From NCBI GenBank assembly GCA_003576685.1, contig QOZR01000015.1, positions 1 to 64,000 on the forward strand: a DNA stretch of 64,000 bases, read 5' to 3'. The position numbers and the translations under genes were made by a program. The notes under the pieces are model-generated. The model had not been told where the DNA came from and did not search any database. It worked only from the letters and a program-made list of their open reading frames with translations. Source of the stretch: Virgifigura deserti. GTDB taxonomy: Bacteria; Pseudomonadota; Alphaproteobacteria; Dongiales; Dongiaceae. This document shows, piece by piece, positions 59,143 through 64,000 of the stretch. Position 1 is the stretch's first letter. Each line of letters begins with the position of its first letter.

Positions 59143-60495
59143 ATGGCAGAGATCGACCGCAATCGCCTGGGCCGGGCGCTGGCTGAGGAGCAGCATCGCT
59201 TCGTCGAGGACCATCCGCGCTCGCAGGCGCTGTTCGAGGAGGCCAAGGCCAGCCTGCTCGACGGCGTGCCGATGAACTGGATGGTGCGCTGGGCGGGCGC
59301 CTTCCCGATCTTCGTCCGCGAGGCCAAGGGCGCGCATTTCACTGATGTCGACGGCCATAACTATGTCGATCTCTGCCTCGGCGACACCGGCGCGATGACT
59401 GGGCACGCGCCGGAGGAGGCCATCGGGCCGATCGTCGAGCGGCTGCGCCGCGGCACGACCTTCATGCTGCCGACCGAGGATTCGATTCGGGTCGGGGCGG
59501 AGCTGCAGCGCCGCTTCGGGCTGCGCTACTGGCAGGTCGCGCTGACCGCGACCGACGCCAACCGGTTCGCCATCCGCCTGGCGCGGCAGATCACCGGCCG
59601 CAGCAAGATCCTGGTCCACAACTGGTGCTATCACGGTTCGGTCGACGAGACGATCGTGACGCTGCAGAACGGCGCGCCCGGACCGAAGCCCGGCAATATC
59701 GGGCCGGCGGTCGACCCGGCGCTCACCACCAAAGTGGTCGAGATCAACGACGTTCCGGCGCTCGAGGCCGCGCTCGAGGCCGGCGACGTGGCCTGCGTGC
59801 TCGCCGAGCCGGCGCTCACCAATATCGGCATCGTCCATCCCGAGCCCGGCTATCATGCGGCGCTGCGCGAGATCAGTCGGCGCACCGGCACGCTGCTGAT
59901 CATCGACGAGACGCACACGATCTGCGCCGGCCCCGGCGGCTATACCAAGGCCTATGGGCTGGAGCCCGACATGCTGACGATCGGCAAGCCGATCGCGAGC
60001 GGCGTGCCGGCCGCCGTCTACGGCTTCACGTCGGAGATCGCCGAGCGCATCCGTGCCGCCATGGACCTCCAGACCGCCGACACCGGCGGGATCGGCGGCA
60101 CACTCGCGGGTAATGCGCTGTCGCTCGCCGCGATACGGGCGACGCTCGAATCCGTGCTGACCGAGGCGGCTTTCGCCCACACCATCGCGCTCGCCGAACG
60201 CTTCACCGCGGGGGTGCAGGCGGTGATCGAGGAGAGGGCCTTGCCCTGGCATGTGACCCGGCTCGGCTGCCGCGCCGAATACTGGTTCTGCCCACGGCCG
60301 CCGAGGAACGGCGGCGAGGCCGCGGCGGCGATCGATGCGGAGCTCGACCGATATATGCATCTGGCGGCTTTGAACCGCGGCATCCTGATGACACCGTTCC
60401 ACAACATGGCGCTGATCGCGCCACAGGCGACCGAGGCCGACATCGACCGGCACACCACCGCGTTCCGCGAGAGCGTTGAGGCGCTGGTCGACTAA
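59143..60495 (+). CDS. Class-III PLP-dependent aminotransferase/aminomutase (GSA-type)
   Basis: 450 aa from MAEIDRNRLGRALAEEQHRF. PLP-enzyme features: GDTGAMTGHAPEEA, TATDANRFAIRLARQITGRS, YHGSVDETIVTL, LLIIDETHTICAGPGGYTKA and Schiff-base Lys in LTIGKPIASGVPAAVYGF. It is closest to the glutamate-1-semialdehyde aminomutase-like group, many of whose members act on unusual amines or amino acids. The conserved GSGTEA-type loop reads TATDANR here, which may alter specificity. The true reaction is unknown. Confidence 0.85.
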   Translation: MAEIDRNRLGRALAEEQHRFVEDHPRSQALFEEAKASLLDGVPMNWMVRWAGAFPIFVREAKGAHFTDVDGHNYVDLCLGDTGAMTGHAPEEAIGPIVERLRRGTTFMLPTEDSIRVGAELQRRFGLRYWQVALTATDANRFAIRLARQITGRSKILVHNWCYHGSVDETIVTLQNGAPGPKPGNIGPAVDPALTTKVVEINDVPALEAALEAGDVACVLAEPALTNIGIVHPEPGYHAALREISRRTGTLLIIDETHTICAGPGGYTKAYGLEPDMLTIGKPIASGVPAAVYGFTSEIAERIRAAMDLQTADTGGIGGTLAGNALSLAAIRATLESVLTEAAFAHTIALAERFTAGVQAVIEERALPWHVTRLGCRAEYWFCPRPPRNGGEAAAAIDAELDRYMHLAALNRGILMTPFHNMALIAPQATEADIDRHTTAFRESVEALVD

Positions 60496-60608
60496 AATTT
60501 TCTGAAATTTTAAAGTATTTCGTGTATTTTTTCTTGCTGAAGGATGGACAAGCGCTATAAGCGCATTTGCCGTTCAATGATCAGTCATATAACAATGGGG
60601 AAGCGCAG

Positions 60609-61214
60609 ATGAATCCCGCACTCGCCTTGCAGATGCTGCGCGGCCAGACGACCCTCGAATTCTTGAAGACGACGGTCGTCACCATCGGCGGTGCGAGCAG
60701 CGCCGGCGCGGCCGACTTCTACATTTCCGCCCCGCTCAAGTCGAAGAACGACAGGCGCGAAAAATGCGATATCAAGGCCAAATCCGGCGCGCCTGGCGAA
60801 GTGAAGTTCCGTGCCTTCAACGTTCCGATGCAAAACCGCGACGGGATTTCCAGTGCGGCGAACATCAACGGGGTCCAGCTTCCGATGGACGGTCCGGATC
60901 TCATGGTGACCGGCATGCTCACCGCCTGCAGCTTCGGGTTTACGACGGACAAAAAGAACGTCTATTGCTGCCATATCCAGCCAAGGACCTCGGTCAATGC
61001 CGCCAACAAAGGCTTGGCCCTCGGCGTCGAGCTGGTGAACGGCGGGAAGTTCGGCAACAGCGCCGACGCCATGACGGTGTTTTCGCATCGCGAATATTCG
61101 GAATGCACGAGCGCGACCGTTCTCGGCGTCAGGCGGTTGGACGGCTGGTCCCTCTATTGCCAGGGCATTCTCGGAATGACCATGGACGTGAAGTTCGCCG
61201 TTCAGATTCTCTGA
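60609..61214 (+). CDS. Orphan protein of unknown function (possible horizontally acquired gene)
   Basis: 201 aa, starting MNPALALQMLRGQTTLEFLK with GGGGAAG upstream. No signal peptide; several cysteines in the middle (KKNVYCCHIQPRTSVNAANK, YSECTSATVLGVRRL). No family is recognised. The preceding 110 nt are strikingly AT-rich (60490-60545) and its base composition is lower in GC than its neighbours, suggesting transfer. A beta-rich fold is suggested by alternating hydrophobic strands. Confidence 0.6.
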   Translation: MNPALALQMLRGQTTLEFLKTTVVTIGGASSAGAADFYISAPLKSKNDRREKCDIKAKSGAPGEVKFRAFNVPMQNRDGISSAANINGVQLPMDGPDLMVTGMLTACSFGFTTDKKNVYCCHIQPRTSVNAANKGLALGVELVNGGKFGNSADAMTVFSHREYSECTSATVLGVRRLDGWSLYCQGILGMTMDVKFAVQIL

Positions 61215-61236
61215 TCGCCATCGGCGCGCGCGATCC

Positions 61237-62097
61237 CTACGCCCCGGCGACTCGTTCGACCACCGGCGCATCCGGCTCGGCGAAACGCCGGTCATGCCGG
61301 AGCGCCGGGATCATCGACCGCGCCGCCGCCACCTTGGCCGGATCGATCTCCGCCGTGATGAAGCCGACGTCGCTGCCGGCGTCGGCCAGAACCTCGCCCC
61401 AGGGATCGACGATCAGCGAATGGCCGAAGGTGCGTCGCCCCTCCGCATGGGTCCCCGACTGGGTGGCCGCGAAAACGTAGGACCCGGTTTCGATCGCCCG
61501 GGCCCGCACCAGCACATGCCAATGCGCCTTCCCCGTGGTGTAGGTGAAAGCGGCGGGAATGCTGAGAAAGCTGGCCCCGGCCTGCGCCAGCGCGCGGTAT
61601 AGATAGGCGAAGCGGACATCGTAGCAGACTGACATGCCGAGCAGCCCCCAGGGTGTCGGCGCCAGCACGGCCCGGTCGCCTGGCTGCACCGTTGCTGATT
61701 CGCGGTAGCTCTCGCCCTCTTCCAGGTCAATGTCGAAGAGATGCAGCTTGTCGTAGCGGGCGACGATCGCCCCCTCGCCGTCGAGCAGAAAGGACCGGTT
61801 GACGACTCGGGACCGGCCCGACTCCTTCAGCAGCAGCGAGCCGACGAGAATCCAGGCCCCGGTCTCCCGCGCCAGGTCGCGAAAGGCGGCGAGTCCCGGA
61901 TCCGCCGCCTCGGGCACCGCTTTCTCGAGCACCAGGGCGTTCTGCGGCTCGATCATCGTGACCATCTCCGGCAGCACGATTAGCGTGGCGCCGGCCGCCG
62001 CCGCGCCGCGGATCAGATCGGTCACCGCGGCGATGCTCGGCGCCATGTCGCGCTCGGCGCAATTCTGCACGCACGCCACCGTGAAACTCCCGTTCAT
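61237..62097 (-). CDS. Carbon-nitrogen hydrolase (nitrilase superfamily, Nit1/2-like)
   Basis: 286 aa from MNGSFTVACVQNCAERDMAP, with GGAGGA nine nt upstream. The Glu-Lys-Cys triad: Glu in IVLPEMVTM, Lys in YDKLHLFDIDL and Cys in LGMSVCYDVRFAYLYRALA. The KLHLFD and YDVRF elements are those of Nit1/Nit2 omega-amidases or deaminated-glutathione amidases. The substrate is unknown, and a role in amide breakdown fits the nitrogen theme. It is convergent with the orphan gene at 60609. Confidence 0.87.
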   Translation of the reverse strand: MNGSFTVACVQNCAERDMAPSIAAVTDLIRGAAAAGATLIVLPEMVTMIEPQNALVLEKAVPEAADPGLAAFRDLARETGAWILVGSLLLKESGRSRVVNRSFLLDGEGAIVARYDKLHLFDIDLEEGESYRESATVQPGDRAVLAPTPWGLLGMSVCYDVRFAYLYRALAQAGASFLSIPAAFTYTTGKAHWHVLVRARAIETGSYVFAATQSGTHAEGRRTFGHSLIVDPWGEVLADAGSDVGFITAEIDPAKVAAARSMIPALRHDRRFAEPDAPVVERVAGA

Positions 62098-62316
62098 CTC
62101 GTCCGTCCTCCACGTCTCGCCGCCCGATGAATCCATCTGAGTACCAGAGACTATAAGGGCGCGGTGCCCGCCGATAAACCCGCGCCGACGCTCCGACAAT
62201 GATGCAGTCGAGACACCGCCGGCCGGTACCACAATTTTGCCACATTGCGGCAATAACATTCAGGATTGGCAAATAAGAAAAATATGCGCCAAGAGGAAAT
62301 AATATGGGGACCTTCC

Positions 62317-62661
62317 ATGATAAATAAAGAAAGATTTGAAGCGGCAAAGCCTTATATCAAGGGCGTTGTCGGCGGACTCGTCTTGGCGCCGATTATCGCA
62401 TTCAGCTTCGGCTGGGTCGTCACCACGGGAACCATGAACGAGGCTGTCGCGAATGCTAAAGTCGAGCAGTTGGCAGCGGTCTGCGCCAACGCCGCGACGG
62501 CGCATTGGACATCCGAGAACAAGGAGATGGCCGCACTCGAGGGCTGGGAGCATCGGGATGAGCGGGAAAATCTCGCGAAGCGCTTCGCGGTCGGCCTACC
62601 GGGAAACGAAGCCATCCAGGACGACGTTATCGACGAATGTGGTGACCTGCTCGACACCTGA
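62317..62661 (+). CDS. Small membrane-anchored protein of unknown function
   Basis: 114 aa from MINKERFEAAKPYIKGVVGG. A single hydrophobic helix (VVGGLVLAPIIAFSFGWVV, residues about 17-35) is followed by an acidic, alpha-helical region with two Cys (LAAVCANAATAH, VIDECGDLLDT). GGGGA lies 6 nt before the start. An upstream in-frame ATG at 62284 is possible. No family is recognised. Confidence 0.6.
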   Translation: MINKERFEAAKPYIKGVVGGLVLAPIIAFSFGWVVTTGTMNEAVANAKVEQLAAVCANAATAHWTSENKEMAALEGWEHRDERENLAKRFAVGLPGNEAIQDDVIDECGDLLDT

Positions 62662-62854
62662 GGCCACCCTGCCTTTCGACTGAGACCGATCAGGCCTCGG
62701 GTCACGCGCCCGAGGCCTGATCGGCGCTTCCGCTTCATCGCGGCCGCCCCATTCCGGTCGCCCATGACGGCTGACAGTGAAAAAGGCTCGATCCGGCGCG
62801 AAACGTGACTATTATGCACCCGGCTCGGCGGGAACGGCGTCCTCGCCCTCAGAA

Positions 62855-62930
62855 GCCGGCTTAGCTCAGCTGGTAGAGCACCTGATTTGTAATCAGGGGG
62901 TCACGGGTTCGAATCCTGTAGCCGGCACCA
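62855..62930 (+). tRNA. tRNA-Thr (anticodon TGT)
   Basis: GCCGGCTTAGCTCAGCTGG opens the cloverleaf. The anticodon stem-loop CTGATTTGTAATCAG gives TGT, the T-arm is GGGTTCGAATCC, and acceptor 3' arm GCCGGC is followed by A and encoded CCA. 76 nt. Confidence 0.96.
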
Positions 62931-63102
62931 TTCTTTTCAATCCTTTAGCCTGCGGCGACGATACCGTTTGGTATATCGACGAAATCAACACGCCCCTTCA
63001 ATGATTGGCCTGCCTTTCGTCCGCCAAATTAGGGTGCTGTAATTTAATGCAGCTTGGTTCTGGGCGGAGGCTCCTGCGCCTGCTGGGCACTGCCGCACCC
63101 TG

Positions 63103-63555
63103 ATGCGCGATCTGGGCGCCTCCGCCATTCTGATCGAGGGCCGCCTGCTGGGCACGCCGTTCGGGCCGAAGATCGTCGCGACGATGGGCCTGCCGGCTGA
63201 AATGGGGCCGGTGCCGCTTGGCGCGCATCCGGCCTACCGGCGCGCGATGCGCGATGCGGCCGGCATGCTCACCTTCGCGCGGATGGCGGCGCACAGCGCG
63301 AGCGGGATCGATCCGATCACCGCCAGCTGCGAACCCGAAGACGTGCTCTGGCAGCTCGTCGTCCTGCCGGCCGGGCTGGTGCTGATCGCGCGAACCAAGG
63401 CGGCCGACTTCGGACCGTTCCTGCTGGCCGAGCGCGAGCCCGACCAGCGGACGCTTGCTTTGGTGGGGCTCCAGATGGATTTTGCCGGAATTACCCTGGG
63501 CGAGGCCCGGCATGGCTCATGCCGCGACGGGCCATCATCGCCGCGCACGCAATGA
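63103..63555 (+). CDS. Unrecognised protein, possibly an N-terminally truncated fragment
   Basis: 150 aa from MRDLGASAILIEGRLLGTPF. It has globular-looking segments (SCEPEDVLWQLVVLPAGLVL, LALVGLQMDFAGITLGEARH). There is no good ribosome site, and the frame is open upstream only to a TAA near 63040. No family is recognised. It may be a relic next to tRNA-Thr. Confidence 0.4.
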   Translation: MRDLGASAILIEGRLLGTPFGPKIVATMGLPAEMGPVPLGAHPAYRRAMRDAAGMLTFARMAAHSASGIDPITASCEPEDVLWQLVVLPAGLVLIARTKAADFGPFLLAEREPDQRTLALVGLQMDFAGITLGEARHGSCRDGPSSPRTQ

Positions 63556-63586
63556 GTGGCGGTCAAAGGATCGAGCGGTTCACGTG

Positions 63587-64000
63587 ATGAATGCACTCCC
63601 TAGGCTGGCGTCCGCGATCCGCCCCTCCTTCTCAAGGACGCGGAAACGGCTCAAGCCCCTGTTTCCCGGTGTGATGCTCAGCATCACGCTCGGTATGGCC
63701 GCGAGCTTCGTATCGAACGCGCATGGCGGGCCGATAATTCTGTTCGCCCTTCTTCTCGGGATGGCATTCAATTTCCTCGCTGCGGATGGGCGATTCGAGC
63801 CCGGGCTGGCGTTCACCTCAAGATCGATCCTGCGGATCGGCGTCGCATTGCTCGGGGCCCGCATCACGGTCGAGCAGGTTCTGGCACTGGGCTGGACAAC
63901 TCTCGCCGGCGTGGCAATGGCGGTGGCGCTGACGATTGGCTTCGGCTTCGTCATCGCACAGGTGCTCGGACTGAAGCGGCGCTTCGGCGTCCTGTCCGCG
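63587..64000 (+). CDS. YeiH-family putative sulfate exporter, N-terminal part (runs off the right edge)
   Basis: 138 codons of the N-terminus: MNALPRLASAIRPSFSRTRK, then membrane segments LFPGVMLSITLGMAASFVSN, GPIILFALLLGMAFNFLA, SRSILRIGVALLGARITVEQ and TTLAGVAMAVALTIGFGFVI. The LRIGVALLGARITVEQ motif is diagnostic of the YeiH family. A GTG one codon upstream (63584) is an alternative start. Substrate unproven. Confidence 0.85.
   Translation, partial: MNALPRLASAIRPSFSRTRKRLKPLFPGVMLSITLGMAASFVSNAHGGPIILFALLLGMAFNFLAADGRFEPGLAFTSRSILRIGVALLGARITVEQVLALGWTTLAGVAMAVALTIGFGFVIAQVLGLKRRFGVLSA

Overview
This window is GC-rich chromosomal DNA, most likely from an alphaproteobacterium of the Rhodospirillales type. 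The evidence is the tuf / tRNA-Gly / tRNA-Tyr / rlmB junction, a DivK-like regulator, a heterotetrameric sarcosine-oxidase-type operon, and several families of short palindromic repeats. The species is not identifiable by eye. About 66 protein genes are supported, plus three tRNAs, three gene relics and several repeat families.

Layout. 1-1.6 kb: translation genes (tuf start, two tRNAs, rlmB). 1.6-12.5 kb: polyamine, beta-alanine and alanine catabolism. It holds an XRE-cupin regulator, two class-III aminotransferases, alanine dehydrogenase, two PuuA-like gamma-glutamylpolyamine synthetases, and an N-carbamoylputrescine amidase. 12.5-15.3 kb: a decayed stretch with a GNAT tail, a frameshifted HAD phosphatase, a PAS fragment and one intact PEP-CTERM protein. 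15.3-29.6 kb (minus strand): a complete N-methylglutamate-type pathway, read as mgdABCD, XRE regulator, mgsABC, gmaS, fhs, cupin, aldehyde dehydrogenase. 29.9-31.6 kb: an Amt transporter with a 78-aa membrane protein. 32.8-39.4 kb (minus strand): a second, diverged module (FAD oxidoreductase, glutamine-synthetase homologue, GlxB/GlxC/GlxD, a 143-aa unknown) followed by a divergent GntR regulator. 40.4-45.7 kb: a DMT transporter, a sensor kinase with a periplasmic partner, a methyltransferase fusion and an MBL hydrolase. 45.7-53.6 kb: a potDBCA polyamine-type ABC transporter with a divergent TetR regulator, an AruH-like arginine transaminase and a GbuA-like guanidinobutyrase. 54-64 kb: a mixed region with an MFS permease, Crp/Fnr and DivK-like regulators, a Sel1 protein, a PLP enzyme, a nitrilase-family amidase, orphan proteins, tRNA-Thr and the start of a YeiH-type transporter.

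How it works together. Nearly everything between 2 and 54 kb feeds amine nitrogen into glutamate or alanine. Polyamines would enter by PotABCD and be gamma-glutamylated or transaminated. Arginine would go through transamination and guanidinobutyrate. Ammonium or methylammonium would enter by Amt. Methylamine would be bound to glutamate by GmaS, turned into N-methylglutamate by MgsABC and oxidised by MgdABCD, with released C1 units charged to tetrahydrofolate and handled by Fhs. Four glutamine-synthetase-fold enzymes occur here and none resembles the housekeeping GlnA.

Most notable: the second amine module (32.8-39.4 kb) copies the logic of the N-methylglutamate pathway but differs in key residues and subunits, so its substrate is probably different. 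Also notable is a 106-bp double-hairpin repeat present twice in opposite orientation.
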